NCBI RefSeq assembly: GCF_014649015.1
Contig: NZ_BMSF01000027.1
Coordinates: forward strand, 1-63,792
Source: Streptomyces narbonensis
Lineage (GTDB): Bacteria; Actinomycetota; Actinomycetes; Streptomycetales; Streptomycetaceae
DNA length: 63,792 bases
Reading direction: 5' to 3'
Shown here: positions 8,217-16,690 of the stretch, piece by piece
Position numbering within the stretch: position 1 is the stretch's first letter
Layout of the letters: each line of letters begins with the position of its first letter
Program-made: the position numbers and the translations under genes
Notes under the pieces: model-generated
The model's input: the letters and a program-made list of their open reading frames with translations, nothing else
What the model was told of the DNA's origin: nothing
The model's database searches: none

Positions 8217-9680
8217 ATGACCGACGTGACGTCTTCGAAGAGCAGCCGCCGCCCGCACCACTGGCGGCACGACCTGATCGAGCTCGCCGCCCTGTTCACC
8301 GCCGTGGTGGTGGCCGACACGATCGCCAAGACCATCGCCAAGGGGCCCGACGGCGCCTACCTCCTGGTGTTCTCGGCGATCGCGCTGGTCGCCACCGCGG
8401 CGTTCCACACCTGGTGGGCGCGGAGGCACAGCCATGCTCCGCCCCCCGGGACCGCGGGCGGGGACGCCGACGGGCGTTCCCCCGCCGCTTCGACGGCCGA
8501 AGACGGCGAGGACGCGACCGGTGGAGGCGAGGACGCGGAGGGCGCCCCGAGGCCGCCCGCCGAGACCGCGCTCTGGCGCATGCGGACCACCGTCGAGGAC
8601 ACTCCGGGCAGCCTCGCCGCCCTGTGCACGGTCCTCGCCCGGCTGGGCGTGGACATCCTCACCCTCCAGACCCACCCTCTCGCGCGGGGCACGGTCGACG
8701 AGTTCCTTCTGCGCGCCCCCGCCGAGCTCTCCGCCCAGGACCTCGCCCGCGAGACGGCGGCGGCCGGCGGCCGTGACACGTGGACCGAGCGGGCCGACGC
8801 CCACGACCTGGTCGACACGCCGACCCGGGTCATCGGCCTCGCCACCCGTACGGCTCTCGACGCTGCCGAACTGCCCCTCGCGTTGCGCGGGCTCCTCGGC
8901 CGCTGCACGCTCCACTCCGTGCCGGCGCTGTCCCTCACGGGCCGGCCGATCGGCGAACAGGCCCCGGTCGAAGGAGTGCTGGAGGAGACCGTGATGCGGC
9001 TGCGCGATCCGCACGGCGGCACGCTCATCGTCGAGCGGCCCTATCTGCCCTTCACCCCGACCGAGTTCGCCCGCGCCCGCGCGCTCGTCGAGCTCGACGC
9101 CCGGCTCGGCCCGCGCGTGCCGCGCAGCCAGGACGTACTGACCCTTCCGGAGGGCAACGAGATCACGGTCCGCCGCGCCGACCAGCGTGACCTGCGGGCC
9201 GCACGGGCGATGCACGACCGCTGCTCGGCCCGCACGCTCGGCCTGCGCTACCACGGCCCCGTCGGGGACGCCGACCGCTACCTCGACCATCTGCTCAGCC
9301 CCCGCTTCGGGCGCACCCTCGCCGTGCAGACGGCCTCCGGCCGGCTCGTCGCCCTCGGCCATCTGCTGTGGGACGGCGACGAGACCGAGGTCGCCCTGAT
9401 GGTCGAGGACGACTGGCAGCGGCGCGGGATCGGCGCCGAACTCCTCGGCCGCCTGGTGGCGATGGCCGAGGAGGCCGGCTGCGCGAGCGTGTACGCCGTG
9501 ACCCAGGCGTCCAACACCGGGATGGTGGCCGCCATGCGGGCGCTGCGGCTCCCCCTCGACTACCAGATCGAGGAGGGCACGCTCGTCATCACCGCGCGAC
9601 TGGCCGCGGCACCGCACCGGAGCCCGCGGTCAGAGACTCGGCCCCTGCCTCACGAAGAGGTCCGGCGGGCGGAGCGCTGA
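8217..9680 (+). CDS. Membrane-anchored ACT-domain GNAT acetyltransferase
   Basis: A 487-residue protein with an unusual layout. Two hydrophobic segments near the N-terminus (about 20-42 and 45-67) are followed by an acidic Gly/Ala linker (75-115). An ACT-like segment (about 120-190, with VEDTPGSLAALCTVLARLGVDI) and a poorly defined middle region come next, and a GNAT acetyltransferase domain (about 315-470) ends it, with the acetyl-CoA loop in QRRGIGAELLGRL. ACT domains usually bind amino acids, so ligand-gated acetylation at the membrane is possible, but the substrate is unknown. Its last 92 bases overlap the convergent PLP-enzyme gene. Start ATG 8217. Confidence 0.82.
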   Translation: MTDVTSSKSSRRPHHWRHDLIELAALFTAVVVADTIAKTIAKGPDGAYLLVFSAIALVATAAFHTWWARRHSHAPPPGTAGGDADGRSPAASTAEDGEDATGGGEDAEGAPRPPAETALWRMRTTVEDTPGSLAALCTVLARLGVDILTLQTHPLARGTVDEFLLRAPAELSAQDLARETAAAGGRDTWTERADAHDLVDTPTRVIGLATRTALDAAELPLALRGLLGRCTLHSVPALSLTGRPIGEQAPVEGVLEETVMRLRDPHGGTLIVERPYLPFTPTEFARARALVELDARLGPRVPRSQDVLTLPEGNEITVRRADQRDLRAARAMHDRCSARTLGLRYHGPVGDADRYLDHLLSPRFGRTLAVQTASGRLVALGHLLWDGDETEVALMVEDDWQRRGIGAELLGRLVAMAEEAGCASVYAVTQASNTGMVAAMRALRLPLDYQIEEGTLVITARLAAAPHRSPRSETRPLPHEEVRRAER

Positions 9681-10818
9681 GCGCCTGCGTCAGGTCCCGC
9701 CACAGGTCCTCGACGTCCTCCAGGCCGACCGACATGCGCAGCAGCCGGTCGCTGACGCCCGCCGAGCGGCGGTCTCCCTCGGCCACGATCCGGTGGCTGA
9801 TGGAGGCCGGGTGCTGGATGAGGGTGTCGACGCTGCCGAGGCTGACCGCCGGCGTGATCAGCCGTACTCCGGCGATCACGTCGTGCGGGTCGCCGTAGAC
9901 CTCGAAGGCGATCATCGCGCCGCCGATCCGCGGATAGTGGACGCGGGCTATCCGGGGGTCGGTGGCGAGCCGCCGGACGAGCTCGGCGGCCGAGGAGGAC
10001 GCCGCCCTGACCCGTACGGGAAGGGTGGAGAGGCCGCGGAGCAGCAGATAGCCGGCGAGCGGGTGGAGCACCCCGCCGGTCGCGAAGCGGACCTGGCGGA
10101 GCGTACGGGCGAACTCCTCGTCGCAGGCGACGACGCCGCCCATGACGTCGCCGTGCCCGCCCAGGTACTTGGTCGCGCTGTGCAGCACGATCCGCGCGCC
10201 CTGCTCGACGGGGCGCTGGAGGACCGGCGTGGCGAAGGTGTTGTCGACCAGGAGCGGCACGGAGCCGCAGGAGTGGGCGAGGGCGCGGATGTCGGCCTCG
10301 GCCAGCGTCGGGTTCGCCGGGGACTCCACCATGACGAGGCCCGTGTCGGGGCGGATCGCGTCGGCGATGCCCGCCGGGTCGGTCCAGGTGACCTCGGTGC
10401 CGAGCAGCCCGGCCTCGAGGAGGTGGTCGCTGCAGCCGTACAGCGGACGGACCGCGACCACGTGACGCAGCCCCTGGCTCGCCCGGGCGAGCAGGACGGC
10501 GGTGAACGCCGCCATGCCGCTGGCGAAGGCGACGGCGGCCTCGGTGCCCTCCAGGCGGGCGAGGGCCTCCTCGAAGCGGGCCACGGTGGGATTGTCGAGC
10601 CGGGCGTAGACGGGCGGACCGTCGAGCCTCGCGCCGGTGGTCGCGAACTCGTCGATGCGGGCGGCCTCCGCCCGGGCGTCGTACGAGGGGTAGGTGGTCG
10701 ACAGGTCGATCGGCGGGGCGTGCAGACCGAGCGTGGCGAGGTCCTCGCGGCCGGCGTGCACGGCTTCGGTGGCGAGCGCCCTCGGGGTGGCCGAGGGGTC
10801 GCGGTCCATGGCGTCCAT
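9589..10818 (-). CDS. Cys/Met-metabolism PLP enzyme (cystathionine gamma-synthase/lyase or methionine gamma-lyase type)
   Basis: A 409-residue fold-type I PLP enzyme. The PLP lysine sits in HSATKYLGGHGDVMGG, and ESPANPTL and LLVDNTFATP match the family. It catalyses beta/gamma elimination or replacement on sulfur amino acids; sequence alone does not separate cystathionine gamma-synthase, lyase and methionine gamma-lyase. A divergent AsnC/Lrp gene starts 59 bases away. Pseudomonas mdeR-mdeA has the same arrangement of an Lrp regulator and methionine gamma-lyase, which favours a catabolic lyase. Two ATGs are available (10818 and 10809); the first is used. Confidence 0.85.
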   Translation of the reverse strand: MDAMDRDPSATPRALATEAVHAGREDLATLGLHAPPIDLSTTYPSYDARAEAARIDEFATTGARLDGPPVYARLDNPTVARFEEALARLEGTEAAVAFASGMAAFTAVLLARASQGLRHVVAVRPLYGCSDHLLEAGLLGTEVTWTDPAGIADAIRPDTGLVMVESPANPTLAEADIRALAHSCGSVPLLVDNTFATPVLQRPVEQGARIVLHSATKYLGGHGDVMGGVVACDEEFARTLRQVRFATGGVLHPLAGYLLLRGLSTLPVRVRAASSSAAELVRRLATDPRIARVHYPRIGGAMIAFEVYGDPHDVIAGVRLITPAVSLGSVDTLIQHPASISHRIVAEGDRRSAGVSDRLLRMSVGLEDVEDLWRDLTQALSAPPAGPLREAGAESLTAGSGAVPRPVAR

Positions 10819-10852
10819 GGCGGCACTGTGAACGTTTACCGGAAGGTAGCGG

Positions 10853-10872
10853 GAACGAGCCGTGCTACGTTC
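10853..10872. promoter_or_regulatory. Divergent promoter region with small dyad, AsnC/PLP-enzyme pair
   Basis: GAACG (10853-10857) and CGTTC (10868-10872) form a short dyad in the 59-base gap between the divergent genes. TACGTT at 10866-10871, six bases before the AsnC ATG, is a good -10 candidate for a leaderless transcript. The dyad would therefore lie on that promoter, as expected for autoregulation. Arms this short could be chance. Confidence 0.35.
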
Positions 10873-10877
10873 GACAG

Positions 10878-11375
10878 ATGGCCGAATCTGTCGTACTGGA
10901 CGCGGTCGATCTGCACATTCTTCGCCTCTTGCAGAACGACGCCCGGACCACCTACCGCGAACTCGCCGCCGAGGTCGGCGTGGCGCCCTCGACCTGCCTG
11001 GACCGAGTGGCCCGGCTGCGCCGCACGGGCGTGATCCTGGGCCATCAACTACGACTGGATCCGGCCAAACTCGGTCGTGGGCTGGAAGCCCTTCTCCTCG
11101 TCCAGGTCCGGCCCCATCGGCGCGAACTGATCGGTCCGTTCGTCGACCGGATCCGGGCCCTTCCCGAGTCCCGGGCGCTCTTCCACCTCACGGGTCCCGA
11201 CGACTACCTGGTCCACGTGGCCGTGGCGGACCCCGCCGACCTGCAACGACTCGTACTGGACGAGTTCACGTCCCGCCGCGAGGTGGCCCGCGTCGAGACG
11301 CGGCTGATCTTCCAGCAGTGGGAATGCGGCCCGCTCCTGCCGCCCTCGGCGGGCCCTTCCTTGTCAGCCGACTGA
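10878..11375 (+). CDS. AsnC/Lrp-family regulator
   Basis: A 165-residue regulator with an N-terminal helix-turn-helix (about 10-55, with DARTTYRELAAEVGVAPSTC) and a C-terminal RAM/ACT-like ligand-binding domain (about 70-150). The family senses amino acids and usually controls its neighbour and itself. The divergent PLP enzyme acting on sulfur amino acids is the obvious target. TACGTT six bases before the ATG suggests leaderless transcription, and no ribosome binding site is seen. Confidence 0.9.
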   Translation: MAESVVLDAVDLHILRLLQNDARTTYRELAAEVGVAPSTCLDRVARLRRTGVILGHQLRLDPAKLGRGLEALLLVQVRPHRRELIGPFVDRIRALPESRALFHLTGPDDYLVHVAVADPADLQRLVLDEFTSRREVARVETRLIFQQWECGPLLPPSAGPSLSAD

Positions 11376-11423
11376 GGCCGGACGAGGGTGACGGACCCGG
11401 CGCAAGACGCCAGGATGACCCCC

Positions 11424-13127
11424 ATGCCAGAGACTTCCAGCAGCCCGCTGCCCCGCCAGGTCGCCGACGCCCACGTCGACGCACTCATCGCCCTCGACCC
11501 GATCACCGGTACGTACCTGGGAGTCAAGGAGAGCGCCGGTCGTCTGCCGGACTTCTCGCCCGCCGGGCAGAAGGCCGTGGCCGACCTCGCCCGGCGCACG
11601 CTCGCGGCGCTGGACGCGGCGGAGCTCGCCCCCGGCGCCGAGAGCGACGCGGAGCGGCGGTGCGCGCGGCTGCTGCGGGAGCGTCTCACGGCCGAACTCG
11701 CCGTGCACGAGGCCGACGAGGGCCTGTGCGTGGTCAGCAACCTGCGCTCGCCCGCCCACAGCGTGCGCATCGTCTTCACGATGATGCCGACGGAGACCGC
11801 CGAGGACTGGACGGCGGTCGCCACCCGGCTGCGGGCCGTCCCCGCGGCGCTGGAGGGGTACCGCTCGGCGCTGGCGCTCGGCCTGGAGCGCAAGCTCTAC
11901 GCCGGGCCGCGCCCCACCGCCACCTTCGTCGGCCAGCTCACCGAGTGGGCCGGCGCGACGAGCGAACGGCGGGGCTGGTTCGAGGAGTTCGCCGCGGCCT
12001 GTCCCGACACGCTGCCCGAGGAGCTCAGGTCCGAGCTCGCGGAGGCCTCCCGGGGTGCCACCGGGGCGGTGGCGGCGCTGCGGGACTGGATGCGGGAGGT
12101 GTACGCACCGACCGTCGCGGACGCGCCGAACACGGTGGGCCGTGAGCGGTACCAGCGCTGGAGCCGCTACTTCAACGGCACCGACCTGGACCTCGACCAG
12201 GCCTACGCGTACGGCTGGTCCGAGTACCACAGGCTCCTCGGCGAGATGCGGACCGAGGCCGACCGGATCCTGCCCGGCGCGGGCCCCTGGGAGGCCCTCG
12301 CCCACCTCGACGAGCACGGCACGCACATCGAAGGGGTCGAGGAGGTACGGGTCTGGCTCCAGGCGCTGATGGACGAGGCCATCGAGGCGCTCGACGGCAC
12401 CCACTTCGAACTGGCCGAGCGCGTACGGCGGGTGGAGTCCCGGATCGCCCCGGCCGGCGGCGCCGCGGCCCCGTACTACACCGGCCCGTCCGAGGACTTC
12501 TCGCGCCCCGGCCGCACCTGGCTCCCGGTGGACGGCCTGAACCGCTTCCCCGTCTACGACCTGGTGTCGACCTGGTACCACGAGGGGGTGCCGGGCCATC
12601 ACCTCCAGAGCGCCCAGTGGGTGCACGTCGCCGACCGGCTCTCCCGCTACCAGGCGACCATCGGCAAGGTGAGCGCCAACATGGAGGGGTGGGCGCTGTA
12701 CGCGGAGCGCCTGATGGACGAGCTCGGCTTCCTGCCCGACGCGGAGCGGCGCCTCGGCTACCTCGACGGCCAGATGATGCGCGCGTGCCGGGTGATCGTG
12801 GACATCGGCATGCACCTGGGCCTGGAGATCCCGGCGGACTCGCCGTTCCGGCCGGGCGAGCGGTGGACGCCGGAGCTCGCGCAGGAGTTCTTCCAGCTGC
12901 ACAGCAGCCGGCCGCCGGCCTTCGTGGAGAGCGAGATGACCCGCTACCTCTCCATGCCGGGGCAGGCGATCGGCTACAAGCTGGGCGAGCGCGCCTGGCT
13001 GCTGGGCAGGGCCAACGCGCGGGCCGCGCACGGCGACGCGTTCGACGCGAAGACCTGGCACATGGCGGCCCTCTCGCAGGGCCCGCTGGGTCTCGACGAC
13101 CTGGTCGACGAGCTGTCGCGGCTCTGA
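11424..13127 (+). CDS. DUF885-family (M32-like) metallopeptidase
   Basis: About 567 residues. The motif WYHEGVPGHHLQ (HExxPGHH) near residue 390 is the hallmark of DUF885 proteins, which resemble zinc carboxypeptidases, and ESEMTRYLSMPGQA is another conserved block. There is no signal peptide, so it is cytoplasmic; a role in peptide turnover is inferred from the family. AGGA at 11412-11415 lies eight bases before ATG 11424, which is why that start is preferred over ATG 11415 and GTG 11388. A strong hairpin follows the gene. Confidence 0.85.
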   Translation: MPETSSSPLPRQVADAHVDALIALDPITGTYLGVKESAGRLPDFSPAGQKAVADLARRTLAALDAAELAPGAESDAERRCARLLRERLTAELAVHEADEGLCVVSNLRSPAHSVRIVFTMMPTETAEDWTAVATRLRAVPAALEGYRSALALGLERKLYAGPRPTATFVGQLTEWAGATSERRGWFEEFAAACPDTLPEELRSELAEASRGATGAVAALRDWMREVYAPTVADAPNTVGRERYQRWSRYFNGTDLDLDQAYAYGWSEYHRLLGEMRTEADRILPGAGPWEALAHLDEHGTHIEGVEEVRVWLQALMDEAIEALDGTHFELAERVRRVESRIAPAGGAAAPYYTGPSEDFSRPGRTWLPVDGLNRFPVYDLVSTWYHEGVPGHHLQSAQWVHVADRLSRYQATIGKVSANMEGWALYAERLMDELGFLPDAERRLGYLDGQMMRACRVIVDIGMHLGLEIPADSPFRPGERWTPELAQEFFQLHSSRPPAFVESEMTRYLSMPGQAIGYKLGERAWLLGRANARAAHGDAFDAKTWHMAALSQGPLGLDDLVDELSRL

Positions 13128-13161
13128 GAAGCAGGACGCGAAGCCTCGTACCAGCGCATGA

Positions 13162-13197
13162 GAATCCCCGGCCGTCGCCTTGATCGGCCGGGGATTC
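13162..13197 (+). terminator. Perfect 13-bp stem terminator after the DUF885 gene
   Basis: GAATCCCCGGCCG (13162-13174) and CGGCCGGGGATTC (13185-13197) pair perfectly around a 10-base loop, 35 bases after the stop. The stem ends only 18 bases before the next start codon, so the following promoter must overlap it. Confidence 0.85.
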
Positions 13198-13215
13198 CCC
13201 TGCTACCTCTGGTGC

Positions 13216-13665
13216 ATGACCAGCGCATACACTCCGGACGCCACCGACTGGCGCATTCTCGACGCCCTGCAGTCCGAGGGCCGGGCCAGCTTCGCCGAGC
13301 TGGCCCGCGCCGTGTCGATGTCGCCGTCCGCCGTGACCGAGCGGGTGCGGCGCCTGGAGGACGCCGGGGTGATCGCCGGATACACGGCGATCGTCGACCA
13401 GGACCGGCTCGGCCTGCCCATCCTCGCCTTCGTCCGGCTGCGCTACCCGCACGGCAACTACAAGCCGTTCCACGACCTCATCGCCGCCACGCCCCAGGTC
13501 CTGGAGGCCCACCACGTGACGGGCGACGACTGCTTCGTCCTGAAGGTCGCCGCCCGCTCCATGCGGCACCTGGAGGAGATCTCCGGGAAGATCGCCACCC
13601 TCGGCTCGGTGACGACGAGCGTCGTCTACTCCTCGCCGCTGCCCCGGCGCTCCATCAGCCGCTGA
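13216..13665 (+). CDS. AsnC/Lrp-family regulator
   Basis: 149 residues: a helix-turn-helix (about 8-55, with SFAELARAVSMSPSAVTERV) plus a ligand-binding domain (about 65-140, with DDCFVLKVAARSMRHLEE). Its target is not obvious: the upstream gene is a peptidase behind a terminator and the downstream neighbour sbcC is convergent. The last 11 bases overlap sbcC. ATG 13216 is chosen because sequence upstream of it lies in the terminator stem. No clear ribosome binding site is visible, so leaderless expression is likely. Confidence 0.88.
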   Translation: MTSAYTPDATDWRILDALQSEGRASFAELARAVSMSPSAVTERVRRLEDAGVIAGYTAIVDQDRLGLPILAFVRLRYPHGNYKPFHDLIAATPQVLEAHHVTGDDCFVLKVAARSMRHLEEISGKIATLGSVTTSVVYSSPLPRRSISR

Positions 13666-16600
13666 GCGCGTCCCCGCCGGTGCGCAGCCGCACCGCGGAA
13701 CCGTGCCGCGCCTTGACGACCTCCAGCTGAGCCGGGACGCGGCGGCGCAGGTCGCCGACGTGGCTGACGATGCCGACGCTGCGGTCGCGCTCGCGCAGCG
13801 AGTCGAGGACGTCGAGGACCTCGTCGAGCGTCTGCTCGTCGAGGCTCCCGAAGCCCTCGTCGATGAAGAGGGTGTCGAGGCGGACGCCGCCCGCCTCGTC
13901 CGTCACGACGTCGGCGAGGCCGAGGGCCAGCGCGAGGGAGGCGAAGAAGGTCTCGCCGCCGGAGAGCGTGGCGGTGTCGCGTTCGTTGCCCGTCCAGGCG
14001 TCGACGACGTGCAGCCCGAGGCCGGCCCGCTTGCCGCCGGAGCGCGCGTCGGAGTGGACGAGGGTGTAGCGGCCTGAGGACATGCGCTGGAGGCGGGCGG
14101 TCGCCGCGGCGGCGACCTGTTCGAGGCGGGCGGCCAGGACGTACGACTCCAGGCGCATCCGGCGCTCGTTCTCCGCGGACGTCCCCGCGGTGAGGGCGGC
14201 GAGCCGGGCCACCCGGTCGTACTCCTCGCGGACCGGACCGAGCCGGTGGACCTCGGTGCCGGCCTGTCGGGAGAGGCCGGTCAGTCCGGTCGCCCGGGCG
14301 CGGGCCGCCGCCAGGTCGGAGGCCGCCTGCCGGAGGCGGCGTTCGGCCGCCGTGTGGGCGGCGTCGGCGGTTGCCGGGTCGGCGGGCGGGAGGGCGGCGG
14401 CCGCGGCGGTGCCGGGCTCGGCGAGCCGGTCCGCGACGGCGGCCGCCTCGGCCTGCCAGGCGTCCACGCGCCGCTGGAGGTCGCGGCGTTCGGCCTCTCC
14501 GACGAGCGCTCCGCGGGCCTCGGCCGGAGTGGCGAAGCCCGCGCGGTAGGCGGCGTCGGCGAGCCGGTCGTCGGCCTCCTTGAGCCGCTGGGCGGCCTCT
14601 TCGGCGGCTCGGACGGCCCGGGCGGCCTCGACCAGGAAGGCGATCTTCCGCTCCAGCCGGGTGGCGTGCTCGGCCACACTGCCGAACTCGCCCCGCCCGC
14701 GCACGAGTTCCTCGTCGAGCGTCGCCTGCTCCCCTTCGATGGCCTCGCGGCGCGAGGTGCGCGCGGCGGCCCGCCGCTCGGCCTCCCGCTGCGCGGCGAC
14801 CCGCCCCTCGTACTCCCGCTCGGCCCGGGCGAGCGCCTCGCGGGCGCTGTGCGTCTGCCCGGCGAGCGCGTGCGCCTCGCCGTGCAGGTGGGTCAGCTCC
14901 TCGACCTCCCGGGCGAGTTCGCCGACGACGGGATCCGCGCCCGTCTCGTCGCAGCGGACCTCCGTGCGGGCCGCCGACCAGGCCGCCCGGTTGAGGTCCC
15001 GCTCCCGCTCGGCGGCGGTACGGGCCTCGTCGGCGCGGGTGTAGGCCGCGTAGGCCGCGTCCTCTGTGGCGCGGTCGACGTGGTCGGCGGTGGTGCGGGC
15101 CGGGGCGGGGTGGGCCGTGGAGCCGCACACCTGGCAGGCTTCGCCCTCGGTGAGGGTGGCGGCGAGTTCGGCGGCGATGCCCTGCAGGCGGCGGGACTTG
15201 ACGTCGAGCCAGGTCTCGTGGGCGGTGTTCCGGAGCTCTCGGGCCTCCGTGAGGCGCGCCTCGGCGGCTGCGGTGTCCCGCTCCAGGGTGTCGCGGCGGC
15301 GGGCCGCGGCGAGGCGGCGGCGGGCGGGCTCCAGACGGCCCGCGAGGTGCTCGGCGCGGGTCGCGGCGTCCGCCGTGGCCTGGACGCGTTCGGCGAGGGC
15401 GGTCCGGCGGGGCTCCCAGTCGGCGAGCCAGCCGGCCGCGTCCTGGAGGGCGCCCTCGTCGGCCCGGGCCTCGCGCGCCAGGGCGGTCCGCTCCTCGGCG
15501 AGCGCGGCGGCACGGCGCTCGGCGCGGCGGGCCGCGTCCAGGCCGCCGAGCTCCCCGCGCAGCCGGTGTTCGAGGGCGGAGAGGTGCTCGGCCCCCTGGT
15601 CGGCGAGGTCGGGGGGCAGGAGCGCGCGGGAGCGTTCGCGGGCCGCCTGCGCGGTGGCGTGCTCGCGCTCGGCGTCGGCGCGCAGGCCCAGCGCGGGAGC
15701 GACGCGCTCGGCCTTGAGGGACCGGTCGAGGGCGGCCTGGTGGCGGTCGCGCTCCGGGGTGCGGGCGGTGAGCTGCTCGCGGCGGCGGAGCGCGTCGGCG
15801 TGCCGGGCCTGGCGGTCGGCGAGCTCCTTCTCGGCGTCGAGGGCCGCGCGCGCGGAGACCTGTCCGCGCTCGGCGGCGGCAAACCGCACGCCGGCGATGT
15901 CGAGGGCCTCGCGGGCCTCGGTGCGGGCGACGGCGGCCCAGGTCAGGACGGACTCGGCGAGGCCGGGGTCCCCGGGGCGCCCCTCGACGGGAGTACGGGC
16001 GGCGTCGAGGCCGCCGGCGGCCTGCGCCATGCGGTGGGCGAGGGTGAGGAGCCGCTCGTCCCCGTCCCGTACCTGCTGCTCGGCGGCGCGCCGGAGGTCG
16101 GCGAGGCGCTCCTCGACGGCGGCGAAGCGGCGGGTGTCGAAGAGGCGGCCGAGGAGCTTGCCCCGGGCCTCGGCGTCGGCGCGCAGGAACTTCGCGAAGT
16201 CGCCCTGCGGGAGGAGGACGACCTGGCAGAACTGCTCGCGGCTCATGCCGAGGAGCTGGGTGATCTCCTCACCGATCTCCTGGTGGGAGCGGCTGAGTCC
16301 GGCCCAGGTGGCGGTCGCGGGGTCGTACTCGCGGAGCCAGGTCTGGGCCTTCTCCGTGGTGAAGCCGGGGGCGCCGCGCTTCTTGGGCCGCTGCTGGGCG
16401 GGCCTCCGGGTGATCTCCAGGCGCCGGTCCCCCACGGTCAGTTCGAGGAGGACCTCGGTGGAGGTGCCGACGGGGGCGTGGTCGCTGCGCAGGGAGGTGC
16501 CCGGGCTCTGGCGGACGCCGGGCACGCTTCCGTACAGCGCGAAACAGACGGCGTCGAGGACGGAGGTCTTCCCGGCGCCGGTCGGGCCGTGGAGGAGGAA

Positions 16601-16690
16601 GAGACCGGCGGCGGAGAGCGTGTCGAAGTCGACCGTCTGCGTGGTGCCGAAGGGCCCGAACGCGGTGATCTCCAGACGGTGCAGCCTCAC
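13655..16690 (-). CDS. sbcC: SbcC, Rad50-like ATPase of the SbcCD nuclease
   Basis: A 1011-residue SMC-like ATPase. Walker A (GPTGAGKTSVLDAVC) lies near residue 35. Two long Ala/Glu/Arg-rich coiled-coil arms flank a zinc hook CQVCGSTAH at about residue 518, and the C-terminal lobe carries the ABC signature LSGGETFFASL, Walker B LDTLFIDEGFG and the switch histidine in SHVGD. It works with SbcD to cleave hairpins and protein-blocked DNA ends. The GTG start overlaps the sbcD stop by four bases, the usual translational coupling for this pair. It ends 11 bases inside the convergent AsnC gene. Confidence 0.95.
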   Translation of the reverse strand: MRLHRLEITAFGPFGTTQTVDFDTLSAAGLFLLHGPTGAGKTSVLDAVCFALYGSVPGVRQSPGTSLRSDHAPVGTSTEVLLELTVGDRRLEITRRPAQQRPKKRGAPGFTTEKAQTWLREYDPATATWAGLSRSHQEIGEEITQLLGMSREQFCQVVLLPQGDFAKFLRADAEARGKLLGRLFDTRRFAAVEERLADLRRAAEQQVRDGDERLLTLAHRMAQAAGGLDAARTPVEGRPGDPGLAESVLTWAAVARTEAREALDIAGVRFAAAERGQVSARAALDAEKELADRQARHADALRRREQLTARTPERDRHQAALDRSLKAERVAPALGLRADAEREHATAQAARERSRALLPPDLADQGAEHLSALEHRLRGELGGLDAARRAERRAAALAEERTALAREARADEGALQDAAGWLADWEPRRTALAERVQATADAATRAEHLAGRLEPARRRLAAARRRDTLERDTAAAEARLTEARELRNTAHETWLDVKSRRLQGIAAELAATLTEGEACQVCGSTAHPAPARTTADHVDRATEDAAYAAYTRADEARTAAERERDLNRAAWSAARTEVRCDETGADPVVGELAREVEELTHLHGEAHALAGQTHSAREALARAEREYEGRVAAQREAERRAAARTSRREAIEGEQATLDEELVRGRGEFGSVAEHATRLERKIAFLVEAARAVRAAEEAAQRLKEADDRLADAAYRAGFATPAEARGALVGEAERRDLQRRVDAWQAEAAAVADRLAEPGTAAAAALPPADPATADAAHTAAERRLRQAASDLAAARARATGLTGLSRQAGTEVHRLGPVREEYDRVARLAALTAGTSAENERRMRLESYVLAARLEQVAAAATARLQRMSSGRYTLVHSDARSGGKRAGLGLHVVDAWTGNERDTATLSGGETFFASLALALGLADVVTDEAGGVRLDTLFIDEGFGSLDEQTLDEVLDVLDSLRERDRSVGIVSHVGDLRRRVPAQLEVVKARHGSAVRLRTGGDALSG

